Of a DNA stretch of 37,076 bases, positions 8,133 to 16,059 are shown one piece after another. Positions within the stretch are counted from its first letter, which is position 1. Each line of letters begins with the position of its first letter. Source of the stretch: an uncultured Alsobacter sp. GTDB lineage: Bacteria; Pseudomonadota; Alphaproteobacteria; Rhizobiales; Beijerinckiaceae. A program made the translations under genes and the position numbers. Under the pieces are notes generated by a model. That model was not told the DNA's origin. It searched no databases and saw only the letters and a list, made by a program, of their open reading frames with translations. Location of the stretch: NCBI RefSeq assembly GCF_945952055.1, contig NZ_CAMFHB010000054.1, forward strand, positions 1 through 37,076, read 5' to 3'.

Positions 8133-9278
8133 ATGGCTCCCCGACGCCCGGACAAGATCACCATCACCGACGTGGCGCGGCACGCTGGCGTCAGCACGGC
8201 GACGGCCGGCCGCGTGCTTGGCGGCTATGGCTACACCAGCACCGAGGTTCGCGACCGGGTTCGCGCCAGTGCGGAGGCGATGGGCTACAGGCCCAATCTG
8301 CTCGCCCGCAGCTTGATCACCGGGCGCACCAAGACGATCGGCGTGGTCGCGGGCGACATCCAGAGCCCGTTCTACGCCAGCATGCTGCGCGGCATTTCGG
8401 ACGTTGCCCGGACCGAAGGCTTCGGGGTGATCGTGACGAACACCGACGAGCGGTCCGACCGGGAGATCGAGGCGGTGCAACTGCTTCTCGAGAAGCAGGT
8501 GGACGGGCTGATCGTGGCACCCTCCGACCTCCTCAACTCGCCCCATCTCCATGCGGCGATCGAAGGGGGCTGCCCGGTGGTGCAGGTCGACCGCATCGTG
8601 GCCGGCCTGCCGGCGGACTCGGTCACCGTCGACAACCGCGGCGCGGCGCGCGACGCCGTCGCGCACCTGATCGCGGCCGGTCATCGTCGCATCGGCATCG
8701 TGGCCGAGCTGGAGCGATCTGCCTACGGCAGCGTCGCGGCTTTCGTCAGGGCGGTCGAGGACGACAGGGTCGAGGCAACGGCGCTGTTCCCGAGCTGGCA
8801 GCGCCTCTACGGCTACCTGGATGCGCATCGCAGCGCCGGCCTCACCATCGAGCCGGCCTTCATCGCGCGCGTCGGCGAGTATTCCGTCGCGGCCGGAAAG
8901 GCCGAAACGCTGAAGCTCCTGGACCGGCAGCAGCGCGTGAGCGCTCTCTTCACCGCCGACGGACTGATGTCGGCCGCCGCCATGGACGCCATCACCACGC
9001 TCGAGATGGCGATCCCGACCGACGTGTCCCTGGTCTGCTTCGACGATCTCGACTGGATGCGGTTCGCCAAGCCGGGGATTTCGGCGGTGGTGCAGCCGCT
9101 TCTGGAACTCGGCGAAACAGCCGCCAGCACCGTGCTGTCGCGGATCCAGGGCGACACGTCCGCCTCGCGCCACGTCACCCTGCTGCCGCAGCTCGCCCTG
9201 CGTGGATCGGTGCAAGGTCTCCCGGGCTCCCTCGCGTCGGCTCGGGACGACGGCCCCTCGCCCCCGACACGGCCGTAA
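8133..9278 (+). CDS. LacI-family transcriptional regulator
   Basis: This 381-residue protein has an N-terminal LacI helix-turn-helix (ITDVARHAGVSTATAGRVL at about 11-29) with the following hinge, then a periplasmic-binding-like effector domain. It most likely represses the divergent frlD/frlB promoter through the palindrome at 1031-1050 and is released by the substrate or a phosphorylated intermediate. It is somewhat longer than usual (about 340) because of a C-terminal tail rich in Ser, Pro and Asp. Being encoded last in the plus-strand series with its own 132-bp upstream gap, it may be transcribed separately. Confidence 0.92.
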   Translation: MAPRRPDKITITDVARHAGVSTATAGRVLGGYGYTSTEVRDRVRASAEAMGYRPNLLARSLITGRTKTIGVVAGDIQSPFYASMLRGISDVARTEGFGVIVTNTDERSDREIEAVQLLLEKQVDGLIVAPSDLLNSPHLHAAIEGGCPVVQVDRIVAGLPADSVTVDNRGAARDAVAHLIAAGHRRIGIVAELERSAYGSVAAFVRAVEDDRVEATALFPSWQRLYGYLDAHRSAGLTIEPAFIARVGEYSVAAGKAETLKLLDRQQRVSALFTADGLMSAAAMDAITTLEMAIPTDVSLVCFDDLDWMRFAKPGISAVVQPLLELGETAASTVLSRIQGDTSASRHVTLLPQLALRGSVQGLPGSLASARDDGPSPPTRP

Positions 9279-9308
9279 TCGGCCGGTGGCCCGCGGACGG
9301 GAGGAGGG

Positions 9309-9401
9309 ATGACGACGCGCCCCCCGACGAACGCGCACGACCGCATCTTTGCGCTGCCCGGAGGCGCATCGCAGCATCCTGTTGCGCGCGGTGACGACTA
9401 G
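9309..9401 (+). CDS. Possible 30-residue small ORF upstream of the peptidase
   Basis: An ATG at 9309 is preceded by GGAGG (9300-9304) with a 4-nt gap and opens a 30-codon frame ending in TAG at 9399-9401, 29 bp before the peptidase start. It could be a short leader peptide or chance in high-GC sequence. There is no recognisable motif. I list it only because its ribosome-binding site is as good as those of the real genes. Confidence 0.2.
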   Translation: MTTRPPTNAHDRIFALPGGASQHPVARGDD

Positions 9402-9430
9402 CATGGGACCCGTCCACCGGAGGCCCTCCC

Positions 9431-10555
9431 ATGACCCGCGAAGAGATCCTGGCGCAGCTCGTCGCCTTCCCGTCCGTGGTCGGCCGGCCCAACGGTGACA
9501 TCGTGGACTGGATCCGGTCCTGGCTGGCCGGTCATGGCGTCATCGCCCATGTCCTGCCGGGTCCCGAGGGCGACCGGGCGAATCTGTTCGCGACCATCGG
9601 CGTGCCGGACAGGCCTGGCCTCGTCCTCTCCGGCCACATGGACGTCGTGCCGGCCGCGGAACCGGACTGGGCGACCGATCCCTTCCGACTGCACGCCGAC
9701 GGCGACCGCCTGCTCGGGCGGGGCACGAGCGACATGAAGGGCTTTCTGGCCGCCGTGCTCGCGGCGGTGCCGCGCCTCGCGGGGCAGGACCTCGCCCGGC
9801 CCGTGCATCTGGCCTTCTCCTATGACGAGGAGGCCGGGTGCCGCGGCGTCCCGCATCTCATCGCCAGGCTCGGCGAGCTGTGCGCCCCGCCGGCCTGCGC
9901 CGTGATCGGCGAGCCGAGTGGCCTGCGGGCGATCCTGGCGCACAAGGGAAAGGCCGCGGCGCGGATCACGGTGCAGGGGCGGTCCGGGCACTCGTCGCGC
10001 CCCGATCTCGGACTGAACGCCATCCACGGCATGGCGAGCGTGCTCTCGGCCGCCGTGGCGGCCGCCGAAGCCGCCACGCGCGGCCCGCACCATCCCTCCT
10101 TCGCGCCGCCCTATTCGACCATCCAGGTCGGAACGCTCACGGGCGGCCACGCCCTCAACGTCATCCCGGCGCTCTGCACGGCCGAGATCGAGGCCCGCGC
10201 CATCGCCGGCCAGTCCGCCGCCGCGCTGCTGGCGCCCGTCCGCGACGCCCTCGCGGCGCTCGACCGGCAGGGCTTTGCGACCGCCTGGGAGCCGCTCTCG
10301 GACTATCCCGCGCTCGCCTTGCCCCGCAGCGCGCCCATCGCCACGCTCCTGGCGGAGGTCGCGGGCCACGAGCCTCTCGCCGCCGTGAGCTACGGGACCG
10401 AGGCGGGGCTCTACCAGGCGGCGGGGATCGACGCGATCGTCTGCGGGCCGGGGGACATCGCGCGGGCCCACAAGGCCAACGAGTTCATCACGCGCGGGGA
10501 GCTCGCGGACTGCGAGGACATGATCGTCGCCCTGGCGTCCCGGTTCGCCGCCTGA
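9431..10555 (+). CDS. ArgE/DapE/ACY1-family zinc amidohydrolase
   Basis: This 374-residue M20-family deacylase resembles acetylornithine deacetylase in length and motifs. The di-zinc site is complete: His69 in SGHMDVVP, Asp101 in GTSDMKG, Glu133 (general base) and Glu134 in YDEEAG, Glu161 in GEPSG and His347 near the C-terminus. The dimerisation segment carries GRSGHSSRP. It should remove an acyl group from an N-acylated amino acid or polyamine in the cytoplasm. GGAGG sits 7 bp before the ATG. It lies between the LacI gene and a convergent FAD oxidoreductase. With two acetyltransferases further on, an acylated-amine intermediate is plausible, but housekeeping arginine synthesis cannot be excluded. 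Confidence 0.88.
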   Translation: MTREEILAQLVAFPSVVGRPNGDIVDWIRSWLAGHGVIAHVLPGPEGDRANLFATIGVPDRPGLVLSGHMDVVPAAEPDWATDPFRLHADGDRLLGRGTSDMKGFLAAVLAAVPRLAGQDLARPVHLAFSYDEEAGCRGVPHLIARLGELCAPPACAVIGEPSGLRAILAHKGKAAARITVQGRSGHSSRPDLGLNAIHGMASVLSAAVAAAEAATRGPHHPSFAPPYSTIQVGTLTGGHALNVIPALCTAEIEARAIAGQSAAALLAPVRDALAALDRQGFATAWEPLSDYPALALPRSAPIATLLAEVAGHEPLAAVSYGTEAGLYQAAGIDAIVCGPGDIARAHKANEFITRGELADCEDMIVALASRFAA

Positions 10556-10565
10556 CGGCGCGCCG
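10556..10565. other. Short palindrome between convergent genes
   Basis: CGGCGCGCCG is a perfect 10-bp palindrome in the 16-bp gap between the stops of two convergent genes. With no loop or U-run it is at most a weak pause site. Confidence 0.2.
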
Positions 10566-10571
10566 AAGGGC

Positions 10572-11897
10572 TCAGAATTCGGCGACCTTGCCCCAGGCCG
10601 ATGCCGCGAAGCGACGCGGATGGTAGGGGCGCGGATCGACCAGGGGCTCGGCACCCGTGACGATGTCCGCGATCAGGTGCCCCGCGCCGGGACCGATCCC
10701 GAAGCCGTGGCCGCTGAAGCCGGCGGCCAGGATGAAGCCCGGAATGTCCTCGATCTCGCCGATGGCCGGAACGCCGTCCGGCGTACTGTCGATGTATCCC
10801 GCCCAGGTCGCCGCGACGGGCACGGTGCGCAGCGCCGGCAGCAGGTCCATGGCGCGGCGGTGCGTGAGCGCGATCTGGCGCGCGTCCGGCACCGGATCGA
10901 GAACCCGGCACGCCTCCATGGGGGTGGGCTCGTCCAGCCGCCAGCGCGCCAGGGTCTCGTGTCCCGCCTTCCAGGCCTGGAGTCCGCCCGGCGCGATGTT
11001 GCGCCAGCGCTTCGCCAGCATCGGGCCGAACTGCCGGATGAACCGGATCTGCTGTGGCGTGGGATCGACCCGGGCGCCGCCGCTGATGGCCAGGTTGTAG
11101 CCACCGTCGCCGCGGCGCGTCACCGACACCTGGCTGGTGTGGAGGGCATCGGGCAGCCCCTGGGCGCCCGGCGCGACGGCCAGGATCGAGGAGCGCACGG
11201 AAGACTGCGGAAACCGCACGCCGAGCTGGTTGCAGAACGACGACGCCCAGGCCCCCCCGGCCATGACCACCGTGCGGGTCCGGATCGTCCCGGCCTCGGT
11301 CACCACGCCGCTGACGCGGCCGGCCGACACCTCGAGGCCCCGGGCGGCGCAGCCCTGGTGCACGGTGCCGCCGTACTTCATGACCCCCAGCGCCGCCACG
11401 GGAACGGCACGCCGGGTGTCCGCGATTCCGTCGGTCGGCGAGAACACGCCGCCCTTCCAGCGCTTGCCCGTGGCCGCACCGCGGCGGCTCGCCTCCTCGC
11501 CGTCCAGCATGAACGTGGTCACGCCGACGCCGCGCGCGAAGGTACCCCACCGCGCCCAGCCCGCGATCTCCGCGTCGTCGTTGCTGAGATAGAGCAGGCC
11601 GCAGCGGCTGAAGCCGGGATCCTCGCCGATCTCGGCGGCGAGCGAGTCCCACAGCGCCAGGCTCCTGGTGGCGAGCGGAAGCTCCCGCGCGTCGCGGTTC
11701 TGCTGCCGACACCAGCCCCAGTTGCGGCTCGACTGCTCGGCACCGACGGCGCCCTTCTCGAGGAGCGCCACCCGGACGCCGCGGCGGGCCAGGTAGTAAG
11801 CCGTGAAGGTGCCCACCACGCCCGCCCCTATCACGACGACGTCGGCCTCGGCCGGCAGGGCCGAGCCGGTCTGGATGGTCATCAAGGGCACGCGCAT
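10572..11897 (-). CDS. FAD-dependent amine/amino acid oxidoreductase (DAO family)
   Basis: This 441-residue oxidoreductase has the FAD-binding GxGxxG at residues 24-29 (GAGVVG) and the C-terminal GFSGHGFGIGPGAG segment typical of DAO/sarcosine-oxidase-like proteins. The sequence after the first strand (SSRNWGWCRQQNRD) marks a subgroup that often accompanies opine or amino acid uptake genes. It probably oxidises a secondary or primary amine in the cytoplasm. The ATG at 11897 follows GGAGAG; the GTG at 11921 is less likely. It is the last gene of the minus-strand array, 99 bp after an AsnC-type regulator, and converges on the peptidase. It is the first of three DAO paralogues in the window. Confidence 0.88.
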   Translation of the reverse strand: MRVPLMTIQTGSALPAEADVVVIGAGVVGTFTAYYLARRGVRVALLEKGAVGAEQSSRNWGWCRQQNRDARELPLATRSLALWDSLAAEIGEDPGFSRCGLLYLSNDDAEIAGWARWGTFARGVGVTTFMLDGEEASRRGAATGKRWKGGVFSPTDGIADTRRAVPVAALGVMKYGGTVHQGCAARGLEVSAGRVSGVVTEAGTIRTRTVVMAGGAWASSFCNQLGVRFPQSSVRSSILAVAPGAQGLPDALHTSQVSVTRRGDGGYNLAISGGARVDPTPQQIRFIRQFGPMLAKRWRNIAPGGLQAWKAGHETLARWRLDEPTPMEACRVLDPVPDARQIALTHRRAMDLLPALRTVPVAATWAGYIDSTPDGVPAIGEIEDIPGFILAAGFSGHGFGIGPGAGHLIADIVTGAEPLVDPRPYHPRRFAASAWGKVAEF

Positions 11898-11996
11898 CAG
11901 GGCTCTCCGAACGTGCCGCAACCCTAGCCGCGGCCCGGCAGCGTCCGGTGCTGGAGTTGTCCCGCAGACCGCATTTTCTGCTGCGGGTGCCGGCCG

Positions 11997-12473
11997 TCAG
12001 CGGTTGAAGAGCTTCGACAGGGGAACGTGGTTCTTCACCACCGGCGACTTCAGGACGACGAAGCTGAAATACTTGTCGATGCCGACGTCCTGGTCGATCA
12101 ACCGCTCCATGATCGACTGGTATTCGGCGATGCTGCCCGTCACGAACTTCACGAGGTAGTCGTACCCGCCCGAGATGAGGTGGCACTCCATCACGCAGTC
12201 GAGCTTCTCGACCGTCGCGACGAAGCGTGCAAAGTCGATCTGCCGGTGGTTCTTGAGCGTGATCTCGGTGAAGACCGTCAGCGCCTGGCCGAGCTTCGCC
12301 ACGTTGATCAGCGCCGAATAGCCGGTGATGTAGCCTTCGTCCTGCAGCTTGCGGACGCGGATCAGGCAAGGGCTCGGCGAGAGGTTCACGAGGCCGGCCA
12401 ACTCGACATTGGTGATGCGGCCGTTCTTCTGCAGCTCCGAGAGAATCTTGATGTCGATCTGGTCGAGCTTCAT
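11997..12473 (-). CDS. Lrp/AsnC-family transcriptional regulator
   Basis: This 158-residue regulator has an N-terminal winged helix (LDQIDIKILSELQKNGRITN, then LSPSPCLIRVRKL) and a C-terminal RAM ligand-binding domain (GGYDYLVKF). Such proteins sense amino acids and control neighbouring transport and catabolic genes. It sits in the minus-strand array between the ABC ATPase (54 bp upstream) and the FAD oxidoreductase (99 bp downstream), so its likely targets are these. The ATG at 12473 has only a weak GGGA upstream. Confidence 0.93.
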   Translation of the reverse strand: MKLDQIDIKILSELQKNGRITNVELAGLVNLSPSPCLIRVRKLQDEGYITGYSALINVAKLGQALTVFTEITLKNHRQIDFARFVATVEKLDCVMECHLISGGYDYLVKFVTGSIAEYQSIMERLIDQDVGIDKYFSFVVLKSPVVKNHVPLSKLFNR

Positions 12474-12527
12474 GCGCGTCCCGTGATGCTCATGGGGGTC
12501 GATCGATTCACGCGGGCCGCCGACGGG

Positions 12528-14189
12528 TCAGCGCCGGGACAGCGCGGCCACCACCTCGGGATCGTTCTCGATCGAGTCCAGCCAGTGCGGGTCGAGCTTC
12601 GGCACCGAAGCGAACAGCAGCTTCGTATAGGCCTTGTGGTTGCGCGCGCCGACCTCGTCGCGCGACATCTGCTCGATCTTCTCGCCCGCATACATCACCG
12701 CGATCTGGTCGCACACGGCCTCGACCGTCGGAAGATCGTGGCTGATGAATACGTAGCACAGGCCGAGTTCGCGCTGCAGTTCCTTCAGCAGGTCGATGAT
12801 CGCCGCCGCCACCACGGTATCGAGGGCGGAGGTGATCTCGTCGCACAGGATGATCTGCGGATCGGCGGCGAGAGCCCGCGCGAGGTTGATCCGTTGCTTC
12901 TGCCCGCCGGAGAGCTCAGGCGGCCGGCGATGCTTCAGGCCGCGCGGCAGGTGGACCATGTCGAGCAGCCGGTCGACCCGCGCCTCGGCCGCGGCCCCCT
13001 TGAGCCCGTGATAGAAGGCGAGGGGGCGTCCCAGGATGTCGGCGATGCACTTCGCCGGGTTGAGGGCGGTGTCCGCCGACTGGAAGACGATCTGCACCTG
13101 GCGCAGCTGCTCGCGCGTGCGGTCCTTGGCGGCGCTGGGCAGCGGCTTGCCCTGCAGCAGGATCTCGCCCGACGCCGCGGGCAGGATCCCCGCGATGGCG
13201 CGCGCCAGGGTCGACTTGCCGCAGCCCGACTCGCCGATGACCCCGAGGTTGCGCCCCGGCTGCAGCGTCAGGCTCACGCCCTTGACGATGGTGACGAGCG
13301 GGCGCCCGTCGGACTGCAGGCCACCGTAGCCGGCCACCACGTCCCGCAGCTCCAGCACGGGCTGCGCGAGAGGCGCGGGCGCCGCGCCCGCCGGTGGGCC
13401 GCCGGGCCGAAAGGCCGCCAGCAGCGCCTGCGTGTAGGGGTGGGACGGCGCCTGCAGGATGTGCGCTGTGGACCCCACCTCCTGCACCTCGCCGCCCTTC
13501 AGCACGACGATCCGGTCCGCGATCTGCGCCACGACGGCGAGGTCGTGCGAGACGTAGACGCCCGCGATGCGGCTTTCCCGCATGACCGCCTTGAAGGCCC
13601 GCAGCACCTCGATCTGGGTGGTCACGTCGAGCGCGGTGGTCGGCTCGTCGAAGATCACGAGGCTCGGATTGCCGATCAGGGCCATCGCCGCCGAGAGCCG
13701 CTGCAGCTGTCCGCCCGAGACCTGGTGCGGGTAGCGCTCGCCGATGGTGTCCGGGTTGGGCAGGGACAGCGCCCGGAAGAGCTCGACCGCGCGCAGGCGC
13801 GCCTTGTCGTCGGGCATGAGGCCATGGATGCGGGAGACCTCGACCACCTGGTCGATGATCCGCATGGCGGGGTTGAAGGCCGCCGCCGCGCTCTGGGGCA
13901 CGTAGGCCACTTCGGTGCCCCGCACGGCGGCGCGCTGCCGCTCGGTGAGACGCACCATGTCCTTGCCGGCGACGACGACGCTGCCACCCTCGATCCGGCA
14001 GCCCTCGCGCGCGTAGCCCATCAGGGACAGCGCGATGGTGGTCTTGCCCGAGCCGCTCTCGCCGATCAGCGCGACGATCTCGCCCGGGGCGATGTCGAAG
14101 CTGACGCCCTTGATGATCTCGACCCGCCGGCCGGCATCCGTCGTGGCGCCGATGCGCAGATCCCGGATCTCGACGAGGTTGGCCATCAT
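12528..14189 (-). CDS. Fused double ABC ATPase of a peptide/opine-type importer
   Basis: This 553-residue protein carries two complete ABC domains, the DppD and DppF roles in one chain. Walker A motifs are at 43-50 (GESGSGKT) and around Lys325 (GESGCGKS). Signature motifs are SGGQLQR and SGGQKQR, and Walker B ends are DEPTTALD and DEITSALD. It energises uptake through the two permeases encoded just upstream. The ATG at 14189 overlaps the preceding stop (ATGA); a second ATG follows directly. The fusion is common for alphaproteobacterial importers of this class. The closest functional guess is small peptides or amino-acid conjugates, including opines. Confidence 0.93.
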   Translation of the reverse strand: MMANLVEIRDLRIGATTDAGRRVEIIKGVSFDIAPGEIVALIGESGSGKTTIALSLMGYAREGCRIEGGSVVVAGKDMVRLTERQRAAVRGTEVAYVPQSAAAAFNPAMRIIDQVVEVSRIHGLMPDDKARLRAVELFRALSLPNPDTIGERYPHQVSGGQLQRLSAAMALIGNPSLVIFDEPTTALDVTTQIEVLRAFKAVMRESRIAGVYVSHDLAVVAQIADRIVVLKGGEVQEVGSTAHILQAPSHPYTQALLAAFRPGGPPAGAAPAPLAQPVLELRDVVAGYGGLQSDGRPLVTIVKGVSLTLQPGRNLGVIGESGCGKSTLARAIAGILPAASGEILLQGKPLPSAAKDRTREQLRQVQIVFQSADTALNPAKCIADILGRPLAFYHGLKGAAAEARVDRLLDMVHLPRGLKHRRPPELSGGQKQRINLARALAADPQIILCDEITSALDTVVAAAIIDLLKELQRELGLCYVFISHDLPTVEAVCDQIAVMYAGEKIEQMSRDEVGARNHKAYTKLLFASVPKLDPHWLDSIENDPEVVAALSRR

Positions 14190-15028
14190 GCGCTCCGATC
14201 CCTGATCTTGCGCGGCAGGTTGTCGATCAGCAGGTTGACGCTGATCGTCAGGCTGGCGATGGCGACCGAGGGAAACATCACGGCCGGGGCGCCGAAGGGC
14301 AGGCCGCTGATGTTCTCCCGCACCAGGGCGCCCCAGTCGGCATTCGGCGGCTGGACGCCGAGGCCGAGGAAGGACAGCCCCGACAGGAGCAGCACGATGA
14401 ACACGAAGCGCAGGCCGACGTCCGCGAACACGGGCCCGAGGATGTTGGGCAGGATCTCCGAGCCGATGATGTAGGGCACCCCCTCCCCGCGCGCCCGCGC
14501 CACGGTGATGAAGTCCATGGTGTTGACGTTGACGGCGAGCGCGCGGGCGAAGCGATAGGAGCCCGGGGTGTAGATCACCGCCAGCGTCATGATGAGAACC
14601 GGGATCGACGAGCCGACGCCGGCCACGACGACCAGGCCGAAGAGCTTGCTCGGGATCGAGTTCAGGGCGTCGAGGAAGCGGCTGAGCACCGTGTCGGTCC
14701 ACCCCCCGGCGACCGCAGCCGCCATGCCCAGCGTCACGCCGGTGAAGCAGGCCAAGCCCACCGCCGCGAGCGAGATGCCGACCGTGTAGCGCGTCCCCAG
14801 GAGGATGCGCGAAAGCATGTCGCGGCCCAGGTAGTCCGTGCCCAGCGGGAACTGCGCCGACATCGGTCCGAAATAGTCGCTGTCGACGATCTCGCCGATT
14901 CCGTGCGGCGCCAGCAGCGGCGCGAAGAGGGCCACCAGCGTCCACAGCAGGATGGTGCAGGAGGCCAGCAGGCCCACCAGGTTGATGCGGAAATGGAACG
15001 GGAGGGGGATCGCACCGACCATGGTCAT
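14186..15028 (-). CDS. ABC transporter permease, DppC type
   Basis: This 280-residue inner-membrane permease has an N-terminal segment followed by the OppC-type loop (FGPMSAQFPLGTDYLGRDMLSR) and the EAA-like region before the last membrane spans. Its start ATG overlaps the stop of the preceding permease (ATGA), and its own stop overlaps the ATPase start, so the three are translationally coupled. Confidence 0.93.
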   Translation of the reverse strand: MTMVGAIPLPFHFRINLVGLLASCTILLWTLVALFAPLLAPHGIGEIVDSDYFGPMSAQFPLGTDYLGRDMLSRILLGTRYTVGISLAAVGLACFTGVTLGMAAAVAGGWTDTVLSRFLDALNSIPSKLFGLVVVAGVGSSIPVLIMTLAVIYTPGSYRFARALAVNVNTMDFITVARARGEGVPYIIGSEILPNILGPVFADVGLRFVFIVLLLSGLSFLGLGVQPPNADWGALVRENISGLPFGAPAVMFPSVAIASLTISVNLLIDNLPRKIRDRSA

Positions 15029-15975
15029 CGCAGCCGCGGGTTGGACAGGATCGCCACGACGTCGGCGATCGTGATCAGGAGCAGGTAGACGACGCAGAAC
15101 ACCATGGCACAGCTCTGGATGAGCGGCAGGTCTCGCGTCGAGACCGCATCCACCATCAGCTTGGCGATGCCCGGATAGTTGAAGATCGTCTCGACGATGA
15201 TCACGCCGCCGAGCAGGTAGGACAGCGACAGGGCGACCGCATTGATGATCGGGCCGACCGCGTTCGGCAGCGCATGCCGCAGCACGATGCGCGCCGGCGA
15301 TGCTCCCTTGAGCCTCGCCATCTCCACGTACGGCGTGTTCAGCGTCTCGATCATCGCGGCCCGCGTCATGCGGATCATCTGCGCCGAGATGACGAAGGCC
15401 AGCGTGATCACCGGCATGGCGAAGATGCGCAGCAGGTCGAGGAAGGACGTCGCCTCCCGGGCGACGGAGAGGGCCGGCAGCCAGCGCAGGTGCACGGCGA
15501 AGATCAGCACCGCCGAGGTCGCCACCATGAACTCGGGCACCGAGATCACCGCGATGACGCCGAAGGTGAGCAGGCGGTCGAACAGGCTGCCGCGCAGGAT
15601 GGCGGCGCAGATGCCGAGCGACAGCGCGATGGGCACCGACGCCAGGGCGGTCACCCCGGCGAGCTTCAGCGAGTTGAGGAGCCGCGGACCGATGAGCTGC
15701 GTCACCGGCATCTTGTTGGCGTAGGACACGCCGAGATCGCCGCTGCCCAGGCCCGCCAGCCAGCGCACGAAGCGCAGGAAACCGGGCTCGTCGAGATGCA
15801 TCGCCGCCCGCAGGCCGGCCACGGCCTCGGGCGTCGCGGCCTGGCCGAGCAGCACCTCGGCGACGTCGCCGGGGAGGATCGCTGTCGCGCAGAAGACCGT
15901 GAACGACACCACGACCAGCGTGAACAGGGCGACGAGCAGTCGGCCGCCGACGAGGGACCAGACGAAGCGGTTCAT
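15025..15975 (-). CDS. ABC transporter permease, DppB type
   Basis: This 316-residue inner-membrane permease has a first membrane helix at about residues 9-30, the long periplasmic loop after ATAILPGDVAE, and the EAA-type segment (ARLKGASPARIVLRHALPNA) near residue 220. I chose ATG 15975 because the first helix then starts close to the N-terminus as in the family; an ATG at 16044 would add 23 polar residues. The upstream gap to the binding-protein gene is about 85 bp. Confidence 0.92.
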   Translation of the reverse strand: MNRFVWSLVGGRLLVALFTLVVVSFTVFCATAILPGDVAEVLLGQAATPEAVAGLRAAMHLDEPGFLRFVRWLAGLGSGDLGVSYANKMPVTQLIGPRLLNSLKLAGVTALASVPIALSLGICAAILRGSLFDRLLTFGVIAVISVPEFMVATSAVLIFAVHLRWLPALSVAREATSFLDLLRIFAMPVITLAFVISAQMIRMTRAAMIETLNTPYVEMARLKGASPARIVLRHALPNAVGPIINAVALSLSYLLGGVIIVETIFNYPGIAKLMVDAVSTRDLPLIQSCAMVFCVVYLLLITIADVVAILSNPRLR

Positions 15976-16059
15976 GGCGTTGCCCGTCTGGCTCCTGTCG
16001 TCGAGGGAGGGACTCAGGGAGCGGCGTACCGCTCCCTCGTTCATTGCAAGATCCGAGCC

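Noticed and set aside
10620-11927. 435-codon open frame on the plus strand opposite the FAD oxidoreductase
   Set aside because: It is a GC-driven antisense frame; the minus strand carries a complete DAO-family protein.
12027-14474. 815-codon open frame on the plus strand
   Set aside because: It is antisense to the AsnC regulator and the double ATPase, which have unmistakable motifs. The plus frame has none.
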